Part shown: positions 33,360-42,278 of the stretch, piece by piece
Position numbering within the stretch: the first letter of the stretch is position 1
How the letters are laid out: each line of letters begins with the position of its first letter
Assembly: GCA_963841445.1 (NCBI GenBank)
Contig: CAWJCP010000002.1
Span: forward strand, 682,001 to 746,000
DNA: 64,000 nt
Reading direction: 5' to 3'
From: Mayfieldus sp963841445
GTDB taxonomy: Bacteria; Actinomycetota; Thermoleophilia; Solirubrobacterales; 70-9
The notes under the pieces: generated by a model
Database searches by the model: none
What the model saw: only the letters and a program-made list of their open reading frames with translations
Told to the model about the DNA's origin: nothing
Made by a program: the position numbers and the translations under genes

Positions 33360-34607
33360 CTAGGCCGTCGCGCCGGCCTGCAGCCCGGCCGCCTGGCGCA
33401 GCACCTCGGCGCGGTCGGTCCGCTCCCAGGTGAAATCGGCGTCGTCACGGCCGAAATGACCGTAGGCGGCGGTTTTCTGGAAGATCGGCCGGTGCAGGTC
33501 CAGGTACTCGCGAAAGGCGGCCGGACGAAGGTCGAACTCCTTCTCGACCAGGCCCGCGATCTGGCTGTCGGAGAGCTTTCCGGTGCCGAAAGTCTGCACC
33601 ATCAGCGAGACCGGGTGGGCGACGCCGATCGCGTAGGCGACCTGGACCTCGCAGCGCTCGGCAAGCCCCGCGGCGACCACGTTCTTGGCCACGTAGCGAG
33701 CCGCGTAGGCGCCCGAGCGGTCCACCTTCGACGGGTCCTTGCCCGAGAACGCGCCGCCGCCGTGGCGGGCCGCGCCGCCGTAGGTGTCGACGATGATCTT
33801 GCGCCCGGTCAATCCCGCGTCGCCCACCGGGCCGCCGATCACGAACTTCCCCGTCGGGTTGACGAGGAAGTTCTCGAGCAGCCGGTCCTCGGTGAAGAGC
33901 TCCTTGTAGTCGGCGTGCAGGACCGGCTCGACGACGTGCTCCCAGAGGTCGTTGCGGATCATCTCCGCGCCCGCCTCCTCCTTGTGCTGGGTCGAGATCA
34001 GGACCTTGTCGATCTCGACCGGGCGGTCGTTCTCATAGCGGACCGTGACCTGGGTCTTGCCGTCGGGGCCGAGATAGCCGATCACCCCGGCCTTGCGGAC
34101 CTGGGCGAGCTGACGGGCGAGCTGGTGCGCAACCTGGATCGGCATCGGCATCAGCGCCTTGGTCTCGCGGGTCGCGTAGCCGAACATCATGCCCTGGTCG
34201 CCCGCCCCGGCGGAGTCGAGCTCGTCGGTCGAGCCGCCCTCGCGCTGCTCCTGGCCCTTGTCGACACCCTGCGCGATGTCCGCCGACTGCTCGTCGATCG
34301 CGGTCAGCACCGCGCATGCTTCGTGGTCGAAGCCGTAGCGCGGGTCGTCGTAACCGATCTCGCGAATCGTCTCGCGGGCGATCTTCGGGATATCGACGTA
34401 CTTCTCGGTGCTGATCTCGCCCGAGACCACGACCAGGCCGGTGTTGACCAACGTCTCGCAGGCGACGCGGCCGTCCGATTGTCCCTCGAGCACCGCGTCG
34501 AGGACACCGTCGGAGATCTGGTCGCAGATCTTGTCCGGGTGCCCCTCGGTGACCGACTCCGAGGTGAACAGGTGCTCGCCCTCGCCGAGCTCTTGAAGCT
34601 GCGTCAT
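33360..34607 (-). CDS. metK: S-adenosylmethionine synthetase
   Basis: Makes AdoMet from ATP and methionine. The 415 residues have FTSESVTEGHPDKICDQISD, GAGDQGMMFGYA, GGPVGDAGLTGRKIIVDTYG and GGGAFSGKDPSKVDRSGAYAARY, the standard ATP and phosphate-binding blocks. The stop TAG at 33360-33362 lies inside the 6-bp target duplication of the IS, so insertion left the coding region complete but replaced everything downstream. It follows the der-DUF3352 gene by 20 nt. No SAM riboswitch fits in that gap. Confidence 0.97.
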   Translation of the reverse strand: MTQLQELGEGEHLFTSESVTEGHPDKICDQISDGVLDAVLEGQSDGRVACETLVNTGLVVVSGEISTEKYVDIPKIARETIREIGYDDPRYGFDHEACAVLTAIDEQSADIAQGVDKGQEQREGGSTDELDSAGAGDQGMMFGYATRETKALMPMPIQVAHQLARQLAQVRKAGVIGYLGPDGKTQVTVRYENDRPVEIDKVLISTQHKEEAGAEMIRNDLWEHVVEPVLHADYKELFTEDRLLENFLVNPTGKFVIGGPVGDAGLTGRKIIVDTYGGAARHGGGAFSGKDPSKVDRSGAYAARYVAKNVVAAGLAERCEVQVAYAIGVAHPVSLMVQTFGTGKLSDSQIAGLVEKEFDLRPAAFREYLDLHRPIFQKTAAYGHFGRDDADFTWERTDRAEVLRQAAGLQAGATA

Positions 34608-34627
34608 CTTGTTTGGCTCTCCTGCCT

Positions 34628-37600
34628 CTACTGGATGTCTACGAAGAGGTTGGTCTGCAAGCTGTCTTCGTCGCTTTTCACTGTCAAGCCCAAGCCGTTG
34701 AGCTTTGCCAAGTCCTCGCCGAAGCCCCGCACGATCTGCCCGAGCCCGAGTGGCTGCGAGCTGCGCACGACGCTGTCGAGGTTGAGGAACACTAGCGCCG
34801 AGACGCCGTTTGAGGCGTCGGCAGTCGCCGCCTGGTAGGCGGCGGTTGCGCCGAGGCTCTCGTCCCCTTCGATGGCCTGGCGCACGCCAACCGGGTTGGT
34901 CGAGACGACCAGCTTGCGGTCGAAGATCGCGTAGGCGAAGTCGAGCGCCGGCGAGACACGCACGCTGCGCACGATCACGTCGCCGATCTTGGTCATGTCG
35001 AAGCTGGGCGCCTGCCCGGTGCGGCTCGGCGAGAGCGCCGCGGCGAGCGGGCCCTGCAGCTTCGCCATCTGCTCGCGGGCGCGGTCCTCGTCGACGCCGT
35101 CGAAGGCCGCGGTCAGGTAGGGGCCCGCCTTCCCGGTCGCCACGCCGGCTGCGGCTTCGCCGTCGAGGGCCGGCAGCAGGCCGTTCTCGACATTGACGCC
35201 GCTCTTGCTCAGCCGCGCCTGGAACTGGTCGAACGCCGCGACCAGCCCGGGGCTTGACTTGCCCGCCTGCGCAAGCAGGGTCCGGACGGTCTCGGCGGGG
35301 TTCGCGATCCCGAGATAGAGCAGGGTGTCGGCCGAGAATGCTCCGGCAAGGCTGGGGCTGAAGGTGGGAAAAGCGGCGAAGAAGCTCCTCGCCCCGCCGT
35401 TCTTGGGCGGGGCCAGCAGGGCCTCGAGCTGCAGCTCGAGGCCGTCGCCCCTTGCAACGAGCGCCAGCGCTGCGCCGCGGCTGGAGCCGAAGTCGACGAA
35501 GGTGTCGAGCTGGGCGCTGGTCGCCCCACGCCCGGCCAGGTAGCGCCGCACGCCGCGCCGTGAGAGGTAGGCGTCCGCCAGGCGCTGATCGGGCAGCTCA
35601 GCACGCGCCTGCGTTGCGGGCTTCGAGTCGCTCAGCGAGCGCCCGCTGCCGCGGGCGAGGCGGGCAGCAGCCCCGACCGCTGGGGGCGACCCGGTGACCA
35701 GGAAGCCCTCGAGGTCGGCGAAGGCAAGTCCGTTGCCGTAGACGCGGTAGCTGCCCTCGCCCTTGCCCACCTGTCGAACCTTCCCGCGGCCGAGGTCGGA
35801 CTCGAACTTCTTCGCGCCCCCGGGCTCGCCGATCGCATAGATCGCCAGTGGCCGGGCGCGCGGGCCGAGGGTCGCGAACGCGGCCTCATCCCCGATCCAG
35901 CTCCCCAGGTCGCGCCGCAGGTCGACCCCCGGCGCCAGCCCCACGGCCGCGAAGAGCCCCTGCTCGATCTGGGCAGCGTGCGGCAGGCGCGCGATCACGC
36001 CCTCGGCGGTCGAGAGCTGGCTGGAGTTGCGATCGAGGTTGAAGTGAAGGTACGCGACAGCGTCCGCGGGCACGAGCGCGATCGCGTCGTCGGCGGGCAC
36101 GCAGGTCTTCGCCGGCGAGGCCCCGCAGGGAACTCCCGGCACCGGGATGACCACGAAGAGCAAGAGAACGACGATCAACAGCAGCGCCAGCGCGACCCGG
36201 CGCCGGCGCCGGAAGACGTACCGGGGATCGGCGGGATCGCCCCCGATGCGCTCAAAGGCGCGCCGAGCCCCCCAGCGCACGTCCTCCCAGAGCTCGCCGA
36301 GGCGCTCGGGGATCACCGCGCACGCACCGCGATCCGGCTTGGCGGGCGCGGCCCCACGGCGGCGCGAACGGCGCGTGTGAGGCACGAAGTCGATCACCAT
36401 CGGGACGCCCTCGAGCCCGTAGCGCTCGCGGAGCCGGTTTTCGAGGTGGAAAGCCCAATCGCGTGAGATCAGGCGCCGGTCGTTGACCTGGATCGCGAAG
36501 CGCGGCGGCCGCTCGCCGACCTGGGCCGTGTAATAGAGGCGCAGCCGCCTGCCGCGCTTGGCCGGCGGAGGCGTGCGCGCGACGACGTCGGCGACGGCGC
36601 GGTTCAGCTCCGGGGTCGGGATGCGGTCAGCGGCCCGCTCGGCCAGCTCGACCCCCTTGCGGACGATCGCCGGCACCCCTCTTCCGGTCGTCGCCGAGCA
36701 GACCAGCAGCGGCGGGCGCAGTCGCATCTTCCGCAGCGCTCGCGCCCGCGCGTCCTCGAGGTCGGTCTGCGACACGTCCCACTTGTTGAGCGCCAGCAGC
36801 GTCGCGCAGCCGGACCGCATCGCCAGCTCGGCGACGTGAAGGTCCTGCGAGGTGAGGCCCTCGGCCGCGTCACAGACGACGATCGCCGCGTCGGCGCGCT
36901 CCGCGGCCCGCTCGGAGCGAAGCTGGGCGTAGTGGTCGACGCTGGCGGAGAGCTTCGAGCGCCGCCGCAGGCCAGCCGTATCGACCAGGGTCAGCCGCTG
37001 GCCGTCGAAGCTCAGCTCGGTGTCGATCGAGTCCCTGGTCGTGCCCGCCTGCTCGGAGACGATCACCCGCTCGGAGCCGACGATCGCGTTGACGAGCGAC
37101 GACTTGCCGACGTTCGGGCGCCCGATCACGGCCAGCCGCGGCGTCCTGTCCTCATCGACGGCCTGGCGAGCGGGGCCGAGCTCGGCGACCACCCGGTCGA
37201 GCAGCTCGCCGCTGCCGAGGCCGTGGGCGGCGGAGATCGCCAGCGGCTCGCCGAGGCCGAGCTTGTGAAACTCGGCGGCGACGTAGTCGCTGCCTGGCCG
37301 GTCGACCTTGTTTGCGACCACGATCACCGGCACCTCGGAACCGCGCAGCTGCGCGGCGAGCTCTCCGTCGCCGGCCCGCAGCCCGGCACGGGCGTCGACG
37401 ACCAGGAGGACCAGGTCGGCCTCGGCGATTGCCGCACGCGCCTGGCTGCGAACCTCCGCCGCGAGCTCCGCCTCGTCCGCGAGATCGATTCCACCGGTGT
37501 CGATTAGCTCGAAGTGGGCCCCGTTCCACTCGCAGGCGAGGCGCTTTCGATCCCGGGTCACGCCGGGCTCGGAATCGGTGACGGCGTCGCGGCCCCCGGC

Positions 37601-37690
37601 GAGGCGATTGACAAGGGTGCTCTTGCCGACGTTCGGGAAGCCGACCACCGCGACGGCGGGAAGCCGGCCGCCCCCGTTGACCTCGCTCAC
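34628..37690 (-). CDS. der: GTPase Der fused in frame to a DUF3352-type membrane protein
   Basis: Residues 1-440 are Der (EngA), the double-GTPase of 50S assembly: G1 GFPNVGKST and GRPNVGKSS, DTGG and DTAG, NKVD and NKWD, and a KH-like domain ending MVIDFVPHTRRSRRRG. Residues 459-1020 look like a separate protein: acidic/Arg linker, one transmembrane helix (499-517), then a large extracytoplasmic DUF3352-like domain. A GTG at residue 459 (36314-36316) overlaps an out-of-frame TGA as GTGA, the usual layout of two adjacent genes. So this is a true fusion or a small indel in the Der tail. It overlaps cmk by 4 nt. Confidence 0.85.
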   Translation of the reverse strand: MSEVNGGGRLPAVAVVGFPNVGKSTLVNRLAGGRDAVTDSEPGVTRDRKRLACEWNGAHFELIDTGGIDLADEAELAAEVRSQARAAIAEADLVLLVVDARAGLRAGDGELAAQLRGSEVPVIVVANKVDRPGSDYVAAEFHKLGLGEPLAISAAHGLGSGELLDRVVAELGPARQAVDEDRTPRLAVIGRPNVGKSSLVNAIVGSERVIVSEQAGTTRDSIDTELSFDGQRLTLVDTAGLRRRSKLSASVDHYAQLRSERAAERADAAIVVCDAAEGLTSQDLHVAELAMRSGCATLLALNKWDVSQTDLEDARARALRKMRLRPPLLVCSATTGRGVPAIVRKGVELAERAADRIPTPELNRAVADVVARTPPPAKRGRRLRLYYTAQVGERPPRFAIQVNDRRLISRDWAFHLENRLRERYGLEGVPMVIDFVPHTRRSRRRGAAPAKPDRGACAVIPERLGELWEDVRWGARRAFERIGGDPADPRYVFRRRRRVALALLLIVVLLLFVVIPVPGVPCGASPAKTCVPADDAIALVPADAVAYLHFNLDRNSSQLSTAEGVIARLPHAAQIEQGLFAAVGLAPGVDLRRDLGSWIGDEAAFATLGPRARPLAIYAIGEPGGAKKFESDLGRGKVRQVGKGEGSYRVYGNGLAFADLEGFLVTGSPPAVGAAARLARGSGRSLSDSKPATQARAELPDQRLADAYLSRRGVRRYLAGRGATSAQLDTFVDFGSSRGAALALVARGDGLELQLEALLAPPKNGGARSFFAAFPTFSPSLAGAFSADTLLYLGIANPAETVRTLLAQAGKSSPGLVAAFDQFQARLSKSGVNVENGLLPALDGEAAAGVATGKAGPYLTAAFDGVDEDRAREQMAKLQGPLAAALSPSRTGQAPSFDMTKIGDVIVRSVRVSPALDFAYAIFDRKLVVSTNPVGVRQAIEGDESLGATAAYQAATADASNGVSALVFLNLDSVVRSSQPLGLGQIVRGFGEDLAKLNGLGLTVKSDEDSLQTNLFVDIQ

Positions 37691-38325
37691 GAAAGCCCTC
37701 GTTCGCGGGCAAGCCCGACCACCCGCTCGACGACGTCGTTGAGGCTCATCGCCGTGGTGTCGAGTCGAATCGCGTCATCGGCCTCGCGCAGCGCGCCGTG
37801 GGCACGCTCGCGATCACGGCTGTCGCGGCGCCGCTGCGAATCCAGCACCGCGGCGGCCCCTTGCCCGGTCTGGGCGGCGCGCCGCCGGGCACGCTCGCCG
37901 TCGCTGGCGGTGAGAAAGACCTTCAGCGGGGCTTCCGGGCTGACCACGGTCCCGATGTCGCGGCCCTCGGCCACGTAGCGCCCCGCTTCGATCAGCGCCC
38001 GCTGGCGGTCGACCATCGCCTCCCGGACCGCGGGATGGACGGCGACCCTTGAGGCAGCCGCGCTGACCTCGGCGCTGCGGATCTGCTCGCTGACGTCCGC
38101 CCCGTCCAGCCGCACGGCGCCTTCCCCGATCTCGATCTCGATCGCCCGCGCAAGCTCCGCCGTTCCTTGCGAGTCGTCGGGGTCGATCCCGGCTCGCAGC
38201 GCCGCCAGGGCGACGCAGCGGTACATGGCCCCCGAGTCGAGGTAGGTGAAGCCGAGGTTCGCGGCGACCGCCCTCGCCACGGAGGACTTCCCTGCTCCGG
38301 CGGGGCCGTCGATCGCAATCACCAC
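37687..38325 (-). CDS. cmk: Cytidylate kinase
   Basis: Phosphorylates CMP and dCMP. From the GTG at 38323-38325 it has 212 residues, with P-loop AIDGPAGAGKSSVARAVA, FTYLDSGAMYRCVAL, the CMP-binding insert VSEQIRSAEVSAAASRVAVHPAVRE, YVAEGRDIGTVV and RDSRDRERAHGALREADDA. A GTG one codon later is equally possible. It is divergent from the cupin gene and overlaps der by 4 nt; cmk-der is a classical pair, here cut off from aroA by two plus-strand genes. Confidence 0.95.
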   Translation of the reverse strand: MVIAIDGPAGAGKSSVARAVAANLGFTYLDSGAMYRCVALAALRAGIDPDDSQGTAELARAIEIEIGEGAVRLDGADVSEQIRSAEVSAAASRVAVHPAVREAMVDRQRALIEAGRYVAEGRDIGTVVSPEAPLKVFLTASDGERARRRAAQTGQGAAAVLDSQRRRDSRDRERAHGALREADDAIRLDTTAMSLNDVVERVVGLARERGLS

Positions 38326-38364
38326 GGAGTGCAGGGTAATCGCCGCCCGGATATGTTTTCGGCG

Positions 38365-38691
38365 ATGGAGACCTGGGACCTCCACAGCCTCGAGGTCGAG
38401 CCGCGCCAGCCTGAGGTCATCTCCTCCGATGAAGAGGGGCGCGCAATCGTGATCCAGCTGGCGGCCGGCGAGAGCCTGCGCGAGCACCAGGTCCACGAGC
38501 GCGCCTGGCTGCTGGTCCTCAGCGGCAAGGTCGAGCTCGACGACGCCGACGGCGAGACCAATCGAGGCGGGGCTGGAATGCTCGCGCTCTTCGACCCCAA
38601 CGAGCGCCACGAGGTTCGCGCGAGCGAGGACTCGCGCCTGCTGCTCCTGCTCTCCCCCTGGCCGGGCCAGGGCCACCCGAGCCAGCGCTAG
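38365..38691 (+). CDS. Cupin-domain protein
   Basis: A 108-residue single cupin: LAAGESLREHQVHERAWLLVLSGKVEL supplies the first cupin motif (one His pair) and DPNERHEVRASEDSRLLLLLSP the second. Metal ligands are fewer than in classic enzymes, so it may be a binding protein. An in-frame ATG at 38353 is an alternative start. It is followed by 49 nt and the GGDEF/EAL gene on the same strand; a functional link is unproven. Confidence 0.85.
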   Translation: METWDLHSLEVEPRQPEVISSDEEGRAIVIQLAAGESLREHQVHERAWLLVLSGKVELDDADGETNRGGAGMLALFDPNERHEVRASEDSRLLLLLSPWPGQGHPSQR

Positions 38692-38740
38692 CTGACCGAC
38701 TTCGGTTAAGGCCAACGTCGCCTGAGCCGATTCCTCTCTG

Positions 38741-41005
38741 ATGAGCCCGGTTGCAGCCCACAGCGCTGCTGAGCGCCTGCTGATGGCCCGCATGGGGGCG
38801 CTGCTGTTCCTGGCCGCGGCCACCCTGACCGCTCTCGGGCTGGCCCTGCCCCACCCCCCGCAAACATTCGTCGCCGGGTTCTACGCCGTGGTGATCGCCT
38901 GCGTCGCCCTGGCCGCGACCTTGTTCGGGCTCGGGCGACGGCTGCCGATCTGGGCTCTGCAGACCGCGATCGCGCTGGGCTCGTTGATGGTCAGCCTGCT
39001 GGTCGGCCTCCGCAACGGCTACCCGATCGCGTCAACGGTTCCGACCGAGATGGGATACGCGTTTGCGGTCCTCTACTCGGCCTACTTCTTCAGCCGCAGG
39101 GCGATCGTCGCCCAGGGCTGCATCGCGGTCGCGAGCTATGCGGTGGCGCTGCTGCACACGGACCTCGTCGCCGCCGCCGCCGCGGTGAGCTGGCTGGTCA
39201 CGACCACCGCACTAGTCGTGATCGCCACCGTCGTGTTCACCCTGCGCAGACGCAGCGAGCGGGAGATCGGCGCCCGCCGCCGCGCCACCGAGGAGGGGCA
39301 AAGCTCGCTCTCGCTGCTGCAGGCGACGCTGGAGTCGACCGCGGACGGGCTGCTGGTCGTCGACAACGACGGACGGATGGTCAGCTTCAACCGGCAGTTT
39401 CTCGAGATGTGGAGCCTGCCGGAGCACATCGCCGACGCTCGCGACGATGACGCGGCACGCCGCTTCGTCCTCGACCAGCTCTGCGATCCCGACCAATTCC
39501 TGAACCGCCTCGAGGAGCTTCGCGGGGCCCCTGACGAGGAGAGCTTCGACGTCCTCGAGCTCGCGGACGGGCGGGTCTTCGAGCGCTACTCGCGACCTCA
39601 GATGCTTGACGGCGAGGTTGTCGGCCGGGTTTGGAGCTTCCGCGACGCCACCGACCGCCACCGCTTCGTCGACCGCTTGCGCAAGCTCGCCGACCACGAT
39701 GCGCTGACCGGCCTCTTCAACCGCCGCCGCTTCGAGGAGGAGCTGCGCCGCGAAGTGGCCTCGCTGCAGCGGCGCGAGGCGGTCGGCGCACTGCTCGTCC
39801 TCGACCTCGACAACTTCAAGGACGTAAACGATGCCCACGGCCATGCCTGCGGCGATCAGGTTCTGCGCGAGGTCTCGGCGATCCTCAGCTCTCGAGTGCG
39901 AGAGAGCGACACCGTCGCGCGGTTGGGCGGCGACGAGTTCGCGATCCTGCTGCCCGATGCCGACCCGGGCCAGGCCCGCGGCGTCGCGGACGAGCTGCGC
40001 GAGGCGTTGCGTGCCCATCGCTTCGCCTTCGAGAGGCGCCGGATCAGGATGACCACCAGCATCGGAGTGGTTCCGATCGGCGGCGAGGAGGACGATGGAG
40101 CGCTGCTGGTCAATGCCGACGTCGCGATGTACGCGGCCAAGGAGTCCGGTCGCGACCGCATCGAGGTTCACGTCGTCGACGACGATGAGGACCGGGCCGA
40201 GGCGAGGGCCCGTCGCGGCTGGGCGCAGCGAATCCGTGAAGCGCTCGACGAAGGGTCATTCGTGTTCCACGCTCAGCCGATCCACGATCTTGCCCGCGAC
40301 CGAATCGCCCAGTTCGAGCTCCTGGCCCGCATGGAGGGCGACGACGGCGAGCTGTTTCCGCCGGGCGCCTTCCTCGGCGCCGCCGAGCGGCTGTCGCTGA
40401 TCCAGGAGATCGACCGCTGGGCGGTCCGCGAAGCGATCCGGCTGCTCGCGATCCATAAGCGCGCCGACCGGCCCCTGAGCCTGGCGGTCAACGTCTCCGG
40501 CCGCTCGATCGGCGATCCGCGCCTGCGCGAGCTGATCTCCAGCGAGCTGGCGCGCACCGGTGTCAACCCGCGAAGCTTGATTCTCGAGCTCACCGAGACC
40601 GCCGCGATCTCGAACATCGACGAGGCGATCGGCTTCGCCGAGTCGCTGGCCCGGCTCGGCTGCCGTTTCGCCCTTGACGACTTCGGCGCCGGCTTCGCGT
40701 CGATCTACTACCTCAAGCACATGCCGGTCGACTTCGTGAAGATCGACGGCGACTTCGTCCGCAATCTTGCCGCCAGCAGCACCGACCAGGTCGTCGTCGC
40801 CTCGATGGTGCAGATCGCGAACGGGCTCGGCGTGCTCACCATCGCCGAGTCGGTCGGCGACGCGGAGACGGTCGAGATGCTGCGCCGCTTCGGGGTCGAC
40901 TTCGCGCAGGGCCGCCAGATCGGGCCGCCGCGGCCGCTGGCCGAGGTGATACCGCCGCCTCAGCCGGACCGAAGCGAGCCCAGGCTGCTCTCGAACTCCG
41001 GGTAG
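38741..41005 (+). CDS. Membrane PAS-GGDEF-EAL c-di-GMP protein
   Basis: A 754-residue signalling protein: five or six N-terminal transmembrane helices (about 15-168), a short coiled coil, a PAS domain (about 190-305, ADGLLVVDNDGRMVSFNRQF), GGDEF (about 315-475) and EAL (about 495-745). The cyclase site GGDEF (396-400) is intact, with inhibitory RESD five residues before it (387-390). The EAL motif reads FELLAR (Glu526 kept, second residue Leu). The LTETAAI, DDFGAGFAS and KIDGDFVRN blocks are present, but IAESVG is altered from AEGVE. The cyclase is probably active and phosphodiesterase uncertain. Its last 46 bp overlap the 3' end of aroA on the other strand. Confidence 0.93.
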   Translation: MSPVAAHSAAERLLMARMGALLFLAAATLTALGLALPHPPQTFVAGFYAVVIACVALAATLFGLGRRLPIWALQTAIALGSLMVSLLVGLRNGYPIASTVPTEMGYAFAVLYSAYFFSRRAIVAQGCIAVASYAVALLHTDLVAAAAAVSWLVTTTALVVIATVVFTLRRRSEREIGARRRATEEGQSSLSLLQATLESTADGLLVVDNDGRMVSFNRQFLEMWSLPEHIADARDDDAARRFVLDQLCDPDQFLNRLEELRGAPDEESFDVLELADGRVFERYSRPQMLDGEVVGRVWSFRDATDRHRFVDRLRKLADHDALTGLFNRRRFEEELRREVASLQRREAVGALLVLDLDNFKDVNDAHGHACGDQVLREVSAILSSRVRESDTVARLGGDEFAILLPDADPGQARGVADELREALRAHRFAFERRRIRMTTSIGVVPIGGEEDDGALLVNADVAMYAAKESGRDRIEVHVVDDDEDRAEARARRGWAQRIREALDEGSFVFHAQPIHDLARDRIAQFELLARMEGDDGELFPPGAFLGAAERLSLIQEIDRWAVREAIRLLAIHKRADRPLSLAVNVSGRSIGDPRLRELISSELARTGVNPRSLILELTETAAISNIDEAIGFAESLARLGCRFALDDFGAGFASIYYLKHMPVDFVKIDGDFVRNLAASSTDQVVVASMVQIANGLGVLTIAESVGDAETVEMLRRFGVDFAQGRQIGPPRPLAEVIPPPQPDRSEPRLLSNSG

Positions 41006-42270
41006 CTGACCTCGGCGGCGTCGAAGCCGCGCACCGTGACGCCGTCTCGGGACGCCATCCCGGCGACCGCGCCGAGCATCGCCAGCCGGTGGTCGCCGTG
41101 CGACGCCAGGGTGCCGCCGCGCAATCCGGCGCCGCCGCGGATCGCCATCCCGTCGTCGGTCGGCTCGACGTCCCCGCCGAGCGCGACCAAGCCCTCGCAG
41201 ACGGTCGCGATCCGGTCCGACTCCTTGTGGCGCAGCTCATCGGCGTCGCGGATCACGGTCTCGCCCTCGGCGAAGCAGGCGACCAGCGCCAGCAGGGGGA
41301 GCTCGTCGATCGCCAGCGGAACCTCGCCGCCGCCGATCTCGGTGGCCCGCAGCGACGAGTGACGGGCGCGGATCGCTCCCCACGGCTCGCCCGCGGTCGC
41401 CGCGCGCTGCTCGACCTCGACCTCGGCGCCCATCCGCGCCAGAATCGCCAGCAGCCCCGAGCGAGTCGGGTTGAGGCCGACGTCTGAGATCTCGAGCTCG
41501 CTGCCCTCGACCAGCAGCGCGGCGGCGAGCGGAAAAGCAGCCGAGGAGAGGTCGCCCGGAACCCGGACGAGCCCGAGGTCGAGCTGCTCGGCGGGCTCGA
41601 TCGTGACCGTTGTGTCGGCCGCGTTGAGCTGCGCGCCGGCCGCCGCCAGCATCCGCTCGCTGTGATCGCGGCTCGGGGAGGGCTCGATCACCGTCGTCGG
41701 CCCCTCGGCGAGCAGGCCGGCCAGCAGCAGGCACGACTTGACCTGGGCGCTCGCGATCGGAAGCCGATACTCGATCCCGTGCAGGCGCACGCCCTCGACG
41801 CGCAGCGGTGGCAGCCGGCCGTCGCGGCACTCGACCCGCGCGCCCATCGCCGTCAGCGGCCTGGCGATCCGATCGATCGGCCGGCGCCGGATCGAGGCGT
41901 CTCCGTCAAGGCTCCAGGTCCCTCCCTCGATCCCGGCCAGCCAGCCCGGCATCACCCGCAGCAGGGTGCCGGCGTTGCCGACGTCGATCTCGGCGCCCCG
42001 CGCTCCGCGCAGGCCCGGCCCCCGGATCACGACGTCGAGGCCGAGTGGATCGCCGCAGCGATCGCTGCTCGGCCTCACCTCCAGCTCGCCTCCGACGGCG
42101 CGCACCGCGGCCAGTGTCGCCCGGGTGTCGATCGCGTTGAGGTAGTTCTCGATCACAGCCTCACCGCTGATCGCGCCGATCAGCGCCGCGCGATGGCTGA
42201 TCGACTTGTCCGGTGGAGGCCGAAGCGTGCCGCGCAGCGGCCCGGCCGGCTCGAAGCGCCGATCCGTCAT
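40960..42270 (-). CDS. aroA: 3-phosphoshikimate 1-carboxyvinyltransferase (EPSP synthase)
   Basis: Sixth step of the shikimate pathway: joins PEP to shikimate 3-phosphate. The 436 residues from the ATG at 42268-42270 include PPDKSISHRAALIGAISGE, DVGNAGTLLRVMPG, YRLPIASAQVKSCLLLAGLLA, VPGDLSSAAFPLAAAL and ADELRHKESDRIATVCEGL. It lies 8 nt after tyrA in an aroF-tyrA-aroA run. The 3' end overlaps the convergent GGDEF/EAL gene by 46 bp. Confidence 0.96.
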   Translation of the reverse strand: MTDRRFEPAGPLRGTLRPPPDKSISHRAALIGAISGEAVIENYLNAIDTRATLAAVRAVGGELEVRPSSDRCGDPLGLDVVIRGPGLRGARGAEIDVGNAGTLLRVMPGWLAGIEGGTWSLDGDASIRRRPIDRIARPLTAMGARVECRDGRLPPLRVEGVRLHGIEYRLPIASAQVKSCLLLAGLLAEGPTTVIEPSPSRDHSERMLAAAGAQLNAADTTVTIEPAEQLDLGLVRVPGDLSSAAFPLAAALLVEGSELEISDVGLNPTRSGLLAILARMGAEVEVEQRAATAGEPWGAIRARHSSLRATEIGGGEVPLAIDELPLLALVACFAEGETVIRDADELRHKESDRIATVCEGLVALGGDVEPTDDGMAIRGGAGLRGGTLASHGDHRLAMLGAVAGMASRDGVTVRGFDAAEVSYPEFESSLGSLRSG

Positions 42271-42278
42271 CGAGCCAT

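Noticed and set aside
34608..34627. SAM riboswitch before metK
   Set aside because: The gap to the upstream gene is only 20 nt.
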